Source: Leptolyngbya sp. BC1307 (lineage in GTDB: Bacteria; Cyanobacteriota; Cyanobacteriia; Phormidesmidales; Phormidesmidaceae). Taken from it: DNA of 64,000 nt. Location: assembly GCF_002286735.1 (NCBI RefSeq), contig NZ_NRTA01000006.1, positions 89,880 to 153,879 on the forward strand, in the 5' to 3' direction. Below the pieces are notes generated by a model, which was given only the letters and a program-made list of their open reading frames with translations, was not told where the DNA came from and ran no database searches. The position numbers were made by a program, and so were the translations under genes. Shown here piece by piece: positions 42,645 through 53,309 of the stretch (position 1 is its first letter; each line of letters opens with the position of its first letter).

Positions 42645-45600
42645 TTAGCGTTTGAGAGAGGCGGCTAAGCTTTTGAGCAGCGATCGCTCCTGATAGGGCT
42701 TAGAAAAATAAGCGGTCGCTCCCAAATCCATAGCCAGAGCGCGGTGCTTTTCGCCACTGCGAGAGGTGAGCATGGTCACGGGCACGTCCGCGTATTGGGG
42801 CAGCGCCCTGAGCTTAGAGAGAAAGCTGTAGCCATCCATTCTAGGCATTTCTATATCGCAGACGATGCTATCTATGATCAGTCCTGTCTCTAGCTTTTCT
42901 ATAGCATCTTGACCATCGCGGGCCTGTGCCACCTCATAACCGGCTTTCTCTAAAGTTAAGGCCAGCAGCCTGCGAACGTTGGCCGAATCGTCAATCACTA
43001 AAAATCTGGGTGGGTGGTGCGCTGCTCTACCCGCAGCAGGCTGCAGTACGAACGGATCGAAGAGACCATTGACCACCGGGTTGGAATACAGCGCTTCGGC
43101 AGTATTGATATCGGTGCCTTCGCAGCTCAATACCCACCGGGCCAGGTCAGGTAGGTTGACCAGTGGCACTACTTTACCATCTCCTAAGATAGTGCAGTTG
43201 CTAAAGCCAGCGGGCAGCGCAATGGGGCCTTCTACCCGGCGGACGGCGACCTCCTGCTCGCGCCAGGAGCGATCTACCTGCAGGCCCAGCCGCTGATCGC
43301 CCATGCGAAAGATCAAAACGCTCGGCGTACTCAAGTTGGGGGTTTCCTCCAGGCTATCGATCTGCCGGGGGCAGTTGAAGGCCAGCCAGTTCGCTAGCCG
43401 AATCAGGCGCAGGCCGCTGCCTCTATAGGAAAACATCTCCCGGCCATCAACGCGGTAGATATCGACCGGGTTGACGACGACAACCGCTTCGATCATGTCA
43501 GTAGGCAGCGCGACGGGCATCCGATTGCCCTCAGCGAGCATTACCCGCGTAATTGAGAGAGTGTAGGGCACTGAAATTGTGAAGGTAGTGCCTTTGCCTG
43601 CTTTGGTCTCGACGCTGATATCGCCTCGAATTTCGGTGAGATTGTTACGGACGACATCCATCCCCACGCCCCGCCCAGAGAGGGCCGTCACCTGACTAGA
43701 GGTGCTAAAGCCTGGCTCAAAGATCAAAGAGAGCAGGTCGGCTTCGGTGGCGGTGCGCAGCAGTTCCGCATCTAGGCCTATGGTTTGGGCGCGATCGCGA
43801 ATTTTCTCTAGCGCAATCCCGCCCCCGTCGTCGCTTACGGTGATCACGGTGCGGCCACTGCGGTTAAAGGCCCGAATAGAGATGGTTCCCTGCCTGGGCT
43901 TGCCTTGTGCCTGCCTTTGCTGTGGGGTTTCAATGCCGTGGTCAAAGGCATTGCGAACAAGGTGCATGAGCGGATCGCTGAGGGCCTCTAGAATATTGCG
44001 GTCAACCAGGGTGTTTTCGCCCTCTAGCTGTAGCTCAACTGGCTTATGATGCTCGGCGGCAAGTTCGCGCAGGGCTCTGGGAAAGCGGTTGGTGATATCG
44101 GAGAGGGGGCGCATGCGCAGCTGATTGAGATTGCGCTGCAAATGGCGGGCAGTGCGGTGCAGCGTGCGGGTCGTCTGCTCTGTGCGGTCTACGCTGAGTT
44201 CGATATCATCTGCTGTTTCCTGTAGCTTGACTACCGACTCTACTATCTGACGAAACGGCAGATGATCGTCGCTGTAGCGGTCGAGTTCTAGCGTGTCGAA
44301 ATTGTTGCGGAAGCTAGAGGCTGGCAGCGCTGCGGTCTTAGTGCCGCTCAGAATCTTAGTGCCGCTTAGAAGTAAAGGCGGGTGAGGCTGCTCGTACAGG
44401 TCTTTGACATCGTCGCTGATGGCATTGAGCGATCGCAGCTTGCGGCTCAGATCTTTGACCAGGTTGCGCAGCCGCTCTACCTCAGACTCCAGGCGATTGC
44501 GCTCAATGGTCAGTTCGCCAAAGTCATCGTTGAGCGCATTTAGCTGCCGAACCGATACTCGCACAGTGTTGTCAGCAAGATCAGGTGCCTGCGACTGCGG
44601 CGTTTCAGAAAAGCGAAATTCGGTGCCTGCCAAATTGCCCAGCGGATAGTCAGCGGCATCTGCCTGCCCGTCTGAGTTGTGCGAGCGGTCTACCGCAGCA
44701 GTCACCTGCGCAAAGCCCGTGGTAAACGCGTCTGCGTCTGCGTTTGGCTGAGCGATACCTGTCTCAACCGCATCGGGCTCAAGCAGGTCAGGATTCACGG
44801 CGGCAGCTTCAGCCCCCACAAAGACATCGCCGATCCTATCGCTGACCGTGGCGTCATCTTCGTCAATGAGTCCAGCAAAGACATCACCGACTAGCTGATC
44901 GTCTTCTGCGCCTAAGTCAGCCCAATCCGCTGTCTCCAGCAGCTGATCGGCCATCTCTACTGGGTTCTCTACCGGTTCAAAGCTGACTCCCGCTAGCTGA
45001 GTGGGCATAGCGTCTGCATTGCCAGTTAGTACCAGCGCCTGGCAGCGTCGCCAGGCTTGCAGCGTTTTTTGAGCAACCGTCTGCACCGGAGCGGGGCCGG
45101 CAGCAGCTCGTTCTATTGACTGGCAAAGCTGCACAAACGTAGGCAAGTCCAGCATTTTCCCCAAGCCGCTCAGCTCTTGAGACATTTTGATCAGCGCTTC
45201 GCCCAGGTGATCGGCCTGCTGGTCAATTAACTGTTCTAAATGCGCTAGCGATCCCTCTATTTCTGTCTGAAAGATCAGGGGCATGACGTTTTGGCCTTCG
45301 TCAGCGTCCATAATCAGGGCGTCATCTTCTGCTGTGGGTTCACCCAGCAGGTTGTACAGCCTGTCAAAAATAGGCAGCACGGCAGTACTGAGCCAGTCTT
45401 CAGTGGGGAGCGTGCCCGTGCGATCGCGCTCTACAATCTGGCGAATGGCATCAACGCCTCTGAGCAACTGGCTTTCTACTTCGGGGTTGACTCCTTCACC
45501 GCGCTTGACTCTAAGTACCTTGAGCGAGTCTTCTAACCGGTGGGCCAGACTGCTGGTGAGGTCGTAGCCCATCAGCGCCGATCCGCCTTTAATTGAGTGA

Positions 45601-45740
45601 GCGGCCCGCAGTGCGGCGTTGATGCCCTGGCTGTCTACCCCGCGCTGAGCGACGCCGAGCAGCGTCGTCTCCAGCGTATCTAAGTACTCCTCAGCTTCAT
45701 CGAGAAACTGCAGGCGAATCTCCTGCTCAGTATCTGCCAT
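42645..45740 (-). CDS. pixL: PixL-type hybrid CheA histidine kinase/response regulator
   Basis: A 1031-residue CheA-CheY fusion, the kinase of the phototaxis pathway. N-terminal HPt domain with phospho-His48 in AAHSIKGGSA; a long acidic linker; a dimerisation helix bundle (about 395-560); ATPase N-box LMHLVRNAFDHGIETPQQ and G-boxes DDGGGIALE and GRGVGMDVV; a CheW-like regulatory domain (about 740-870); and a C-terminal receiver (about 905-1031) with the phospho-Asp in CDIEMPRMDG. It controls type IV pilus motility toward or away from light. It starts 3 bp after pixJ; last pix gene of the operon. Confidence 0.92.
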   Translation of the reverse strand: MADTEQEIRLQFLDEAEEYLDTLETTLLGVAQRGVDSQGINAALRAAHSIKGGSALMGYDLTSSLAHRLEDSLKVLRVKRGEGVNPEVESQLLRGVDAIRQIVERDRTGTLPTEDWLSTAVLPIFDRLYNLLGEPTAEDDALIMDADEGQNVMPLIFQTEIEGSLAHLEQLIDQQADHLGEALIKMSQELSGLGKMLDLPTFVQLCQSIERAAAGPAPVQTVAQKTLQAWRRCQALVLTGNADAMPTQLAGVSFEPVENPVEMADQLLETADWADLGAEDDQLVGDVFAGLIDEDDATVSDRIGDVFVGAEAAAVNPDLLEPDAVETGIAQPNADADAFTTGFAQVTAAVDRSHNSDGQADAADYPLGNLAGTEFRFSETPQSQAPDLADNTVRVSVRQLNALNDDFGELTIERNRLESEVERLRNLVKDLSRKLRSLNAISDDVKDLYEQPHPPLLLSGTKILSGTKTAALPASSFRNNFDTLELDRYSDDHLPFRQIVESVVKLQETADDIELSVDRTEQTTRTLHRTARHLQRNLNQLRMRPLSDITNRFPRALRELAAEHHKPVELQLEGENTLVDRNILEALSDPLMHLVRNAFDHGIETPQQRQAQGKPRQGTISIRAFNRSGRTVITVSDDGGGIALEKIRDRAQTIGLDAELLRTATEADLLSLIFEPGFSTSSQVTALSGRGVGMDVVRNNLTEIRGDISVETKAGKGTTFTISVPYTLSITRVMLAEGNRMPVALPTDMIEAVVVVNPVDIYRVDGREMFSYRGSGLRLIRLANWLAFNCPRQIDSLEETPNLSTPSVLIFRMGDQRLGLQVDRSWREQEVAVRRVEGPIALPAGFSNCTILGDGKVVPLVNLPDLARWVLSCEGTDINTAEALYSNPVVNGLFDPFVLQPAAGRAAHHPPRFLVIDDSANVRRLLALTLEKAGYEVAQARDGQDAIEKLETGLIIDSIVCDIEMPRMDGYSFLSKLRALPQYADVPVTMLTSRSGEKHRALAMDLGATAYFSKPYQERSLLKSLAASLKR

Positions 45741-45743
45741 AAT

Positions 45744-48700
45744 CTATTCACCCGCTTCGACAACAAAGGTAGAGACCTGAGACTGCAGGTCTTTGGCCAC
45801 GGTGACCGTTTGCTTAAGAGCCGCCGACACCCGCCGGGAAGAGTCAGAGGTGCGCTTAGAGAGCTGGGCAATTTCTGCCATCAGCGCAGAAACTGACACT
45901 GAGGTTTCGACCTGAGAGCCCGTCGCTGCCGAAATCAAGCGAGCCAGTTCATCCATTTTTTGAGACCCCGTCAAAATCTGGTTCAGGCTGGTCTTGGCAT
46001 CTTCTACCCGGTAGGTGCCTTCAACAACCTCAGCCGTACTCTGCTCAATGGCCTCGACCACATCGCTGGTTTCTCGCTGAATCGTTTCGACAATCCGCTC
46101 AATCTCCTCGGTTGCCGTTGCCGAACGGGAGGCCAACTCACTGACCTCTTCGGCGACAGCCGCAAATCCCCGGCCCGCTTCTCCGGCCCTAGCCGCTTCA
46201 ATGCCAGCATTGATGGCCAGCAAGTTAGTCTGCTGAGAGATCTGGTTGATCAGCGAGACGGCTCTGGTAATTTGCTGCGACGATTCGCCCAAGCGTTTGA
46301 CCTTTTTGGCCGTTTGGCCCACAGTTTGCCGCAGGGCGAGAATGTTGTTGACGGTGAGATCCATCGCTTCGCCGCCAGCGGTGGCTGTCTCTGAGGCGGC
46401 TTTGGCGACAGCGGCAGCCTCCTGCGCCTGCTGCGCGACCTGCTGAATGGAGGTGGTCATAGCCGCGACTGAGTCTAGCGTTAGGGTGGTTTGGTCAGCC
46501 TGCTGGAGCGCTTCGTCGGCCAGGGTGCGAATATCGCTTTCGTTCTGCCCCAGTGCGGCATTGACCTGAGCGGCAGACTGTTTGACCTGAGTGACAATCT
46601 GCCGCAGGTTTTCGACAATCGCATTGAAGAAATCAGCTACGGTGCCGATTTCGCCAACGGTGACGTTGGCCCTAACGGTGAGGTTGCCGTCGGCAACGGC
46701 CTCAACATTGCCTAGCAGATCGACGAGCTGTAGCTGTAGCTGCTCTTGCCGCTGCCGTCGTTCTTCGGAGAGGGCCTCTGTTTGCGCCAGAGCCTGCTCT
46801 TTTTGCCGGGTGGCCTCGGCCTGCTCCAGGGCATAGCCTAGCTGGGTGGCGACGCGCCGTATAAAGCTAATGGTTAGCTCTGACCAGTCTCTAGGCCCGG
46901 CGCATTCATGGGCGATGAGTAGACCTAGCAGCCGGTCTTCGACCAGGATCGGCGTGACCAGATTTGCCCGGACTTTGAAGGGCTCTAGCTGGCTCAGGTG
47001 GCAGTCAGTCAGGCCAGCATTGAGAATATCGGCAGTAGCTTTTACCCGCCCGGCCCGGTAGTGCTCGATGTAGCTATCAGCAAAGCAGGGGTCGGTGATC
47101 TCTGCGCCGAGGGCGGGGGGCCACTGCGACTCGACCGCCTCGGCGACGATGGTGCCGCTCCAATACTCATCAAACAGATAGACCACGACGCGGCTAGACT
47201 CAATGGCGACCTGCACCTGCCGGGTGACGATGCGGAAGATTTTTTCGCGATCGCTCGTCTCTCGAATAGCCGTAGTCAGCTGGTTCAGCTGCTGCTCTCG
47301 CTGGATTGCCTGCTGCTGGGATTGCTGCAGCTTAGACTGAGCGAGCGCGTAGCCTACCTGCACAGAAATTTGCTGCATCATCGCGATTTCTTCAGACTGC
47401 CACTGGCGCGGACTACTGCACTGATGAGCGCACAGCAAGCCGACTAAGTCTTCGCCCACCAGAATCGGCGCGACCATATTGGCCTGCACCTCTAGCTCTC
47501 TTAGCAGGCGGCAGTGACAGTCAGTCAGGTTGGCCTTGTCAAGATCTTCTACGTAGGCAACCTGTCCGGTTTTAAATCGATCTACCGAGTTGGGCAGCAT
47601 CGGATCTTCTAAATGCCTGCCCTTAGTGCTAATCCAGCCTCGCCTGACCAATTCGGCAGTCACATCGCCGCCGCCATAGCCTGCCGAAAACCAATAGACC
47701 AGCGCCCGATCTACGTTGAGCACTTCTTGTACCCCTTCTACCGCCATGTCCAAAATCAAGGCTGCATCCGTCGTCTGTCGCACTTTGCTAGTCAGTTCAG
47801 AAAGCAGCTGAGCGCGCCGGGCCGATTCGGTTTGGGTTTGGGTTTGAAACCGTAGCGAAGATTCGGTGCGAGAGACTGCGGCAGCTAGATCGTTAAAGGC
47901 GCTGGCAACGCGGCCCACCTCATCGCGGGAGTAAACGTCGGCGCGGGCGGTGCGATCGCCAAGCGCAAACAGCTCAGTCGCTGCCTGCAGATTTTTCACA
48001 GGTTTGACAATAGAGCGTCCTAGCAGCCGGGCAATCACGACATCGGCTAGCAGGGCCAGCAGGGCTACCCCAAGCTGCAGCCACAGGGCGTTCCGTAGCC
48101 GCTGGTTGAGCGCGCTTTCTGGCAGGCCGCGCAGCACGACGCCGACGGGCTGGCCCTCACGATTGGTCAGGGCAGTCGCGGCTACGGTGTAGCGATCGCC
48201 ATTGCTCCCGGCCAATCGCCGCTCCACCACCGCCGGGGCAGCACTGGCTGTCTCAGCTAGAAAATCTTGTCTATCGGGGCTAAGGGCAGTGAGCTGCTCA
48301 GCATCGCCCGGCTCAGATCCGATGGTCACTAGGTCAAAGCTACCGCCGGGGGCTTGCTGATAAATAGCGCTATAGCCACTGTCAAACTGATTGAGTGCGT
48401 TGGTAACGGCGGTCGAGCTGCCGTCGATAATATTGCCTGTGACCAGTGCGCCGAGTACCTCACCGCGCGCCGCTGACGGATCGGCCTCGCCCCGCGCAAA
48501 AATCGGCGTTACCTGATATCTCACTAAGACCGCTGCCTCGGCTCCTTCGGGCGCAGAGATGCCCAACTGCTGTAGCTCAGAAACGCTCACCTGGCTGGTT
48601 GCCGCCTTAATCTGACCCTGGCGCAGCGTGCTAGAAACCAAACTGTCTGGGTCAAACAAGTCGCCGCTGCGATCGCCGTTACCACTGACAATCACCTTGA

Positions 48701-49277
48701 GATCTGGGCCTACCAGCGTCGCATACTCTAACTGGTCAGAGAGCATTTTTGATCGAAGATCAGCCTGGGTCTGCTGTCTGAGATCGGCGTATAGGCGGTC
48801 AGTTTCAGCGTAGGTCTCAGTGGCTGCTAGCAGCACGTCGCTGACAATTGGCCCGTTCGTTGCGTCGCTATTCAAGTTACTAGTCGTCGCCGATAGTTCT
48901 GATTCGGCCTGATCGAGCAGCTGGCGGCGGCCCATCGCTGAGAGCAGCAGCAGACTAATTCCAATAATGCCCAGCGCTGACAGCAGCTTAGAGGCGAGCA
49001 GCCCGGTCAGCTGCTTGTCGGCAACCGGCAGATTGTAAAACCACTGCGACAGCCGAGAGCGGCTAGCCTGTGTCACCTGGACTTTTTCTGGCGCATAGCG
49101 ATCGCCCCCTTCAGTCAGCTGCCTATGCGCCAGGTTTTCTTCTGAATAATGGGCCTGATGGAGATCATTCGCGGCAGTTGCAGACGGTGATGTATTTGCT
49201 TTCAAATTGTCTGCTTTCGCATTGATAGCATTATCACTAGGGTTAGCCGGGTAGGGCGGGCGAATATTACGGGTCAT
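45744..49277 (-). CDS. pixJ: PixJ-type phototaxis receptor with two bilin-type GAF domains
   Basis: A 1177-residue membrane photoreceptor/MCP. Disordered N-terminus, TM1 (~93-115), large periplasmic loop (~116-395), TM2 (~398-420), HAMP (~421-470), GAF1 (~505-650), GAF2 (~675-820), second HAMP-like (~850-900), MCP signalling hairpin (~910-1177; tip [20 protein letters not shown]). GAF1 has the bilin-anchoring Cys-His (Cys587, TDCHCRLL). GAF2 has both Cys759-His760 and a DXCF motif (DPCF, 729-732), the mark of dual-Cys blue/green-type cyanobacteriochromes such as Synechocystis PixJ. It senses light and signals through CheW (pixI) to PixL. Confidence 0.93.
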   Translation of the reverse strand: MTRNIRPPYPANPSDNAINAKADNLKANTSPSATAANDLHQAHYSEENLAHRQLTEGGDRYAPEKVQVTQASRSRLSQWFYNLPVADKQLTGLLASKLLSALGIIGISLLLLSAMGRRQLLDQAESELSATTSNLNSDATNGPIVSDVLLAATETYAETDRLYADLRQQTQADLRSKMLSDQLEYATLVGPDLKVIVSGNGDRSGDLFDPDSLVSSTLRQGQIKAATSQVSVSELQQLGISAPEGAEAAVLVRYQVTPIFARGEADPSAARGEVLGALVTGNIIDGSSTAVTNALNQFDSGYSAIYQQAPGGSFDLVTIGSEPGDAEQLTALSPDRQDFLAETASAAPAVVERRLAGSNGDRYTVAATALTNREGQPVGVVLRGLPESALNQRLRNALWLQLGVALLALLADVVIARLLGRSIVKPVKNLQAATELFALGDRTARADVYSRDEVGRVASAFNDLAAAVSRTESSLRFQTQTQTESARRAQLLSELTSKVRQTTDAALILDMAVEGVQEVLNVDRALVYWFSAGYGGGDVTAELVRRGWISTKGRHLEDPMLPNSVDRFKTGQVAYVEDLDKANLTDCHCRLLRELEVQANMVAPILVGEDLVGLLCAHQCSSPRQWQSEEIAMMQQISVQVGYALAQSKLQQSQQQAIQREQQLNQLTTAIRETSDREKIFRIVTRQVQVAIESSRVVVYLFDEYWSGTIVAEAVESQWPPALGAEITDPCFADSYIEHYRAGRVKATADILNAGLTDCHLSQLEPFKVRANLVTPILVEDRLLGLLIAHECAGPRDWSELTISFIRRVATQLGYALEQAEATRQKEQALAQTEALSEERRQRQEQLQLQLVDLLGNVEAVADGNLTVRANVTVGEIGTVADFFNAIVENLRQIVTQVKQSAAQVNAALGQNESDIRTLADEALQQADQTTLTLDSVAAMTTSIQQVAQQAQEAAAVAKAASETATAGGEAMDLTVNNILALRQTVGQTAKKVKRLGESSQQITRAVSLINQISQQTNLLAINAGIEAARAGEAGRGFAAVAEEVSELASRSATATEEIERIVETIQRETSDVVEAIEQSTAEVVEGTYRVEDAKTSLNQILTGSQKMDELARLISAATGSQVETSVSVSALMAEIAQLSKRTSDSSRRVSAALKQTVTVAKDLQSQVSTFVVEAGE

Positions 49278-49432
49278 GTCAGACTCACTTCAGAACACAT
49301 CGCAAAACGAGGCAGGCTGTTTAGGTAGCTGTAAAAACATACAGACCCCAACAGCGCATATCGGAGCTAAAGGACTATAAAACAGCTCAAGCTGAGTAGC
49401 TTGACCTGAAGCTAGCTGATGCACCCTGTAGA

Positions 49433-49915
49433 TTATTGACGTTGAAAAACAGAAGACTGTAGCACCGCTTCAGCATCTAGCACCAGTAAGATCTGGTCGG
49501 CTTGAACGGCGCACCCTCGCAAATAGGGCAGCAAAATTGGGTTGGCCTGGCTCGGCAGCGGTCTAAATGCAGTGACCGGTAGATGAATAATGCCGTCAAT
49601 CTCATCGACCATCAACCCCAGCGAAGCACCCGATTTGACAGTGACCAGACTGTACTCTTGTCGGGGGCGATCCGGCACAGGCATTCCCAGTAGTTTTACC
49701 AGGTTCGCAATCCAAATTATTCGGCTGCGGCGGTTGACTAGCCCCAGCATACAGGGCGGCATATTAGGTATGGCCGTCACCTGAGCGGCTGGCAGCACCG
49801 TTGCTTCTTCTACTACGCTAGCCGCAAAAACAGCCGGAACCTGGGGCGCTAGCTGAAACTTGAGATAGGTCTCGCCAGCAAGCTGACGATCTGGCATAGC
49901 AAGATTGGTTTTCAC
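49433..49915 (-). CDS. pixI: CheW-like adaptor of the phototaxis system
   Basis: A 160-residue single CheW domain. The core LAMPDRQLAGETYLKFQL, MPPCMLGLVNRRSRIIWI, DEIDGII and LRGCAVQADQILLVLDAEAVL fits CheW/PixI proteins that couple the receptor to the CheA kinase. Gene order receptor-adaptor-kinase and a 155-bp gap to pixJ support the role. Length is normal. Confidence 0.88.
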   Translation of the reverse strand: MKTNLAMPDRQLAGETYLKFQLAPQVPAVFAASVVEEATVLPAAQVTAIPNMPPCMLGLVNRRSRIIWIANLVKLLGMPVPDRPRQEYSLVTVKSGASLGLMVDEIDGIIHLPVTAFRPLPSQANPILLPYLRGCAVQADQILLVLDAEAVLQSSVFQRQ

Positions 49916-50162
49916 AAAAAATGGCTACCTGCGAGCTATGGGCAAATATCCAGCGCTAAAACTGAATTCAGACTAAGCGTGACATGCCCCCCGAGCAGCC
50001 ATCTCAGTTTCGCCATTCTAAAGTCTTCCAAAGCGCAGACATCTACATCCGCTCTGCTTGATAAAAACTTATTAGATCTAAGCAGCTAAGGCTGACATGC
50101 TTTATCCATCCTTCAGAAATAGCGTTAAGGATGCCAGCGCCATCATTTCCCCAGGTGCAGCG

Positions 50163-50540
50163 CTACGCCAGTACTGTCTTCACCACCTGAATGAGTTCAT
50201 CTCGCGTGTAGGGCTTAGTCAAGTAGGCGTCGGCTCCTTGGCGCATGCCCCACAAACGGTCAATATCTTGCTTTTTAGAAGAGCAAATGACGATAGGAAC
50301 CGTCTGAGTTTCAGGTGTGCGTTTGAGCTTGCGACACAGCTCAAAGCCACTGATGCCCGGCATGACTACATCGGTGACGATCACATCTGGCTGCTGGGCG
50401 ATCGCCTTGTCAAGCCCTTCGCTGCCGGTTGCTGCGCCGATCACGCAAAAGCCCTCCTCTTGCAGGTAGTGACTCATCAGCTTGAGTTCTGACAGCGCAT
50501 CTTCAACAATCAGCACAGTGGCCATCTTTGTCATAGTCAT
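50163..50540 (-). CDS. pixH: CheY-like response regulator of the phototaxis system
   Basis: A 125-residue stand-alone receiver. The acidic pocket is VEDALSE (a single Glu-Asp pair rather than DD), the phospho-Asp lies in VIVTDVVMPGISG, conserved Thr/Ser in ICSSK, and the Lys in YLTKPY. It sits between the PATAN-receiver gene (pixG) and pixI, as in other cyanobacteria. It probably acts as phosphate sink or output for pilus motor control. Confidence 0.88.
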   Translation of the reverse strand: MTMTKMATVLIVEDALSELKLMSHYLQEEGFCVIGAATGSEGLDKAIAQQPDVIVTDVVMPGISGFELCRKLKRTPETQTVPIVICSSKKQDIDRLWGMRQGADAYLTKPYTRDELIQVVKTVLA

Positions 50541-50562
50541 GATAAAACCATCGCAAAAGCGT

Positions 50563-51585
50563 TTAATCTTTCGGGGGCAGATGCTTGAAAACCGTCTTTA
50601 AGAGATCACTTTGGGTGAAAGGTTTGGTCAGGTATCCAGAAGCCCTTACCAATTTTGCCCTAGCGCGGTCAATTAGGCCGGTGTTTCCGGTCACCATCAC
50701 AATCGGTGTACGTTTGTAGCGCGGATGCCGCCTGAGCAGGGCGCACAGATCATAGCCGTCGAGATTGGGCATGGTGATATCTAGCAAGATCAAGTCGGGC
50801 TTGCTGCGAACGATCTGCATCAGCGCTTTGACCGGATCGTTGATAGCGACAACTGAGAGACTCTGGTCTTCTAAGAATTTTTGGATGGTGTTCAGCACTG
50901 TCGGGCTGTCGTCAATACAGGCGACTGTATAGCTAGGGCGCTGAGGATCGACCATGTCTAGCTGGCCATTGCCGCTGACAGTGCCGACCTCGGCAGCATT
51001 CGGCTTGCTAACGGCTTGCAGCCTTGAAGTCGCTATGCTAGCTGCGGTAGTCGGCTGACCGGCAGCCCGCTGTCTGCTGTTGTGCTGACACAGTTCTACG
51101 ATTGGCCGCAGGTCTAAGCGACAGAACGTGGGAATGCCTTCGGTTTGTGCGGCAGGGATGAGATTGTAGCGCCCCTCTCGAACGCTGAGGAAGGGCTCGA
51201 TCACAATGGTGGCGATCGCCTCGATCACCTGAGTCGCCTGCTGCCCGCTCAAGTGCTGCTGCTCTACTAGCCAGCAGAGGGCACGGTAGTCGCGGCTGAC
51301 CACAGCATCTACCTCATCGGTCTTTTCAAACAGCCGCCTGGCCTCCTGGCGAACCGCCTCGGGTAACGACTCAACCCGCTGCAGCTGCTGGTCTAAGCGA
51401 TCAAAACCATCGACAGAGCTAGTGGCAAAAGTGAGTCGCCCCTGGCTAAACAGCAGCCGCCACTCTGCCGCCCTAGCCGAGAGCGTCAGACAGCCGCTCA
51501 CCTGGCGGCTCACCATCTGGGCCAGCAAACTTAAAGGGTGCAGCTGATGAGAAGTACTGTAGGTGCTAGAACGGCTATTCGTCAT
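50563..51585 (-). CDS. pixG: PatA/PixG-type response regulator with PATAN domain
   Basis: A 340-residue protein. The N-terminal PATAN (DUF4388-like) output domain (about 1-185: HPLSLLAQMVSRQVSGCLTLSA...LLFSQGRLTFATS) is followed by a linker and a C-terminal receiver (about 218-338) with DDSPTVL, phospho-Asp in LILLDITMPNLDG and Lys in YLTKPF. PixG homologues relay PixL phosphate to the type IV pilus retraction machinery. It is the first gene of the pix operon; the start ATG at 51585 has no strong Shine-Dalgarno. Confidence 0.9.
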   Translation of the reverse strand: MTNSRSSTYSTSHQLHPLSLLAQMVSRQVSGCLTLSARAAEWRLLFSQGRLTFATSSVDGFDRLDQQLQRVESLPEAVRQEARRLFEKTDEVDAVVSRDYRALCWLVEQQHLSGQQATQVIEAIATIVIEPFLSVREGRYNLIPAAQTEGIPTFCRLDLRPIVELCQHNSRQRAAGQPTTAASIATSRLQAVSKPNAAEVGTVSGNGQLDMVDPQRPSYTVACIDDSPTVLNTIQKFLEDQSLSVVAINDPVKALMQIVRSKPDLILLDITMPNLDGYDLCALLRRHPRYKRTPIVMVTGNTGLIDRARAKLVRASGYLTKPFTQSDLLKTVFKHLPPKD

Positions 51586-51976
51586 CTTTAATATCTAAAG
51601 TTTTTGAAAGATGGGGTCTTCGAGCCTCGATCTGATCTTAAGAGAAACCCCGACACCAGAGAGGGCAACTGCATCAAAATTGAGCTTTATTAGCCTACTA
51701 CACCCATCTTCCAAAAAAGTTTGGGAATAGCCGGATAAATGGCTCACAGTGCAGCGATGACCCCCATATCGGGCCGTAGGCGCAATCCCTCGGCAGTCAT
51801 TCAGAATGGTCTGGCTGCAGATTTTCTCCCATCGCGCTAGGCTCAGAGCCTTCTCGGGTGACAAGCCATACAGTAATTTGCTTCCAAAGGTACACAGCGC
51901 CGACTGAGCGACCAGATACTCTAATGGCCTGAGCAGGTGCCTTCCCTGCCTTTGTACACCAACATGGGAAAGTATT

Positions 51977-52330
51977 ATGGGTTTTTTCAGCAGAATTTTT
52001 GGTAAAAACAAGCCGAAAGACGCTTCTACCTCAGTGCGCCGGGGCGTTGCCAGTGCGAGCAAAAAGGCCGCCAGCAACGATGTACCCGACTACAAAGTAG
52101 GGCTCAATGGCGAATTTGACGAGAGCGGACTGGCTAAGCGGGTTGCCCTCGCCTTTGATGAAGACAACCAGCTAGACGATATCGATACGCTATGGGTGGC
52201 TCAGACCAGTGCTACCGTCGTGCTCAAGGGCAAAGTGCCTAGCCAGGCAATTTTAGACAAGATGGTCAGCGTCGCTAAAAAAGTGGATGGTTCAGATACC
52301 GTCGATACCAAACAAGTAGAAGTGGGCTAG
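51977..52330 (+). CDS. BON domain-containing protein
   Basis: A 117-residue soluble protein. A basic, Ser/Ala-rich N-terminus (FGKNKPKDASTSVRRG) precedes a BON domain (about 50-115): ALAFDEDNQLDDIDTLWVAQTSATVVLKGKVPSQAILDKMVSVAKKVDG with the central Gly of the fold. BON domains bind phospholipids or peptidoglycan/polysaccharide; the absence of a signal peptide suggests a cytosolic LysM/BON-like (YgaU-type) role. Transcribed divergently from pixG. A minus-strand ORF over its 5' half (51595-52077) is a shadow. Confidence 0.85.
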   Translation: MGFFSRIFGKNKPKDASTSVRRGVASASKKAASNDVPDYKVGLNGEFDESGLAKRVALAFDEDNQLDDIDTLWVAQTSATVVLKGKVPSQAILDKMVSVAKKVDGSDTVDTKQVEVG

Positions 52331-52420
52331 CGGCTCAGGTGTCGCTCTGACTCAGCGGCTCATAGAGCATTTGAGAACTTGAAAGGGAGGCGATCGCAGC
52401 TTCCCTTTTGTCATATCAAG

Positions 52421-52454
52421 TCGCTATACAGTCGCTAGACAGGTCGCTATACAA
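52421..52454. repeat. three imperfect 11-bp direct repeats upstream of dapB
   Basis: TCGCTATACAG (52421-52431), TCGCTAGACAG (52432-52442), then G and TCGCTATACAA (52444-52454) occupy the gap before the dapB ATG at 52488. The last TATACAAT could serve as a -10 element. Confidence 0.7.
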
Positions 52455-52487
52455 TGGCCCAATAGACAAGACACAGTACATAGACTT

Positions 52488-53309
52488 ATGAGCGATCAAA
52501 AAATTCTGGTGGTCGTCAATGGGGCATTAGGCAAAATGGGGCGAGCCATCGTCAAGGCCGTTGCCGCTGCTGACGATATGACTTTGGTAGGCGCGATTGA
52601 CCGCAACCTAACGCTGATCGGCCAAGATATCGGTGAAGTGATCGGCATAGAGCCGCTCGAAATCCCGGTGATGAATGATTTAGAAGCCACCCTGGTAGCG
52701 GCCCAGAGCGAAGGCACGGCGGTGATGGTCGATGTCACCCACCCCGACAGCGTGTATAGCTCCGTTCGTGCTGCCCTCGCTTACGGGGTGCGGCCAGTAG
52801 TGGGCACCACTGGCATGAGCGCCAAGCAAATTAAAGACCTGGCAGATTTTGCCGATAAGGCGAGTACGGGCTGCTTGCTGATTCCCAACTTTTCTATTGG
52901 CATGGTGCTATTGCAGCAGGCGGCACTACAGGCGGCGGCTTATTTTGACCATGTGGAAATTATTGAGCTGCACCACAACCAAAAAGCCGATGCGCCCAGC
53001 GGCACCGCCGTAAAAACCGCGCAAATGCTCGCAGAAGTCAACAAAAATTTTAACCCGCCCCAGGTCGAAGAATCTGAAAAAATGACCGGCGCTAGAGGTA
53101 GCCAAACCGATGAGGGCGTGAGAATTCACAGTGTGCGGCTGCCAGGGCTAGTGGCCCATCAGGAAGTGATTTTCGGGGCGGCAGGCCAGGTCTATACGCT
53201 GCGTCACGATACGAGCGATCGCGTTTGCTACATGCCAGGCGTCTTACTCTCTATTCGCCGGGTGCTCTCGCTAAAGTCGCTGATATATGGGCTCGATAAG
53301 ATCTTGTAG
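52488..53309 (+). CDS. dapB: 4-hydroxy-tetrahydrodipicolinate reductase
   Basis: DapB, second step of the diaminopimelate/lysine pathway, supplying peptidoglycan. NAD(P) motif [50 protein letters not shown]; and the catalytic [19 protein letters not shown] with the His pair and Lys. The 273-residue length is normal. Single gene, terminator-like hairpin about 50 bp after the stop. Confidence 0.96.
   Translation: MSDQKILVVVNGALGKMGRAIVKAVAAADDMTLVGAIDRNLTLIGQDIGEVIGIEPLEIPVMNDLEATLVAAQSEGTAVMVDVTHPDSVYSSVRAALAYGVRPVVGTTGMSAKQIKDLADFADKASTGCLLIPNFSIGMVLLQQAALQAAAYFDHVEIIELHHNQKADAPSGTAVKTAQMLAEVNKNFNPPQVEESEKMTGARGSQTDEGVRIHSVRLPGLVAHQEVIFGAAGQVYTLRHDTSDRVCYMPGVLLSIRRVLSLKSLIYGLDKIL

Noticed and set aside
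51595..52077. 160-codon minus-strand ORF
   Set aside because: It overlaps the BON-domain gene, and its translation has no recognisable fold or ribosome site.
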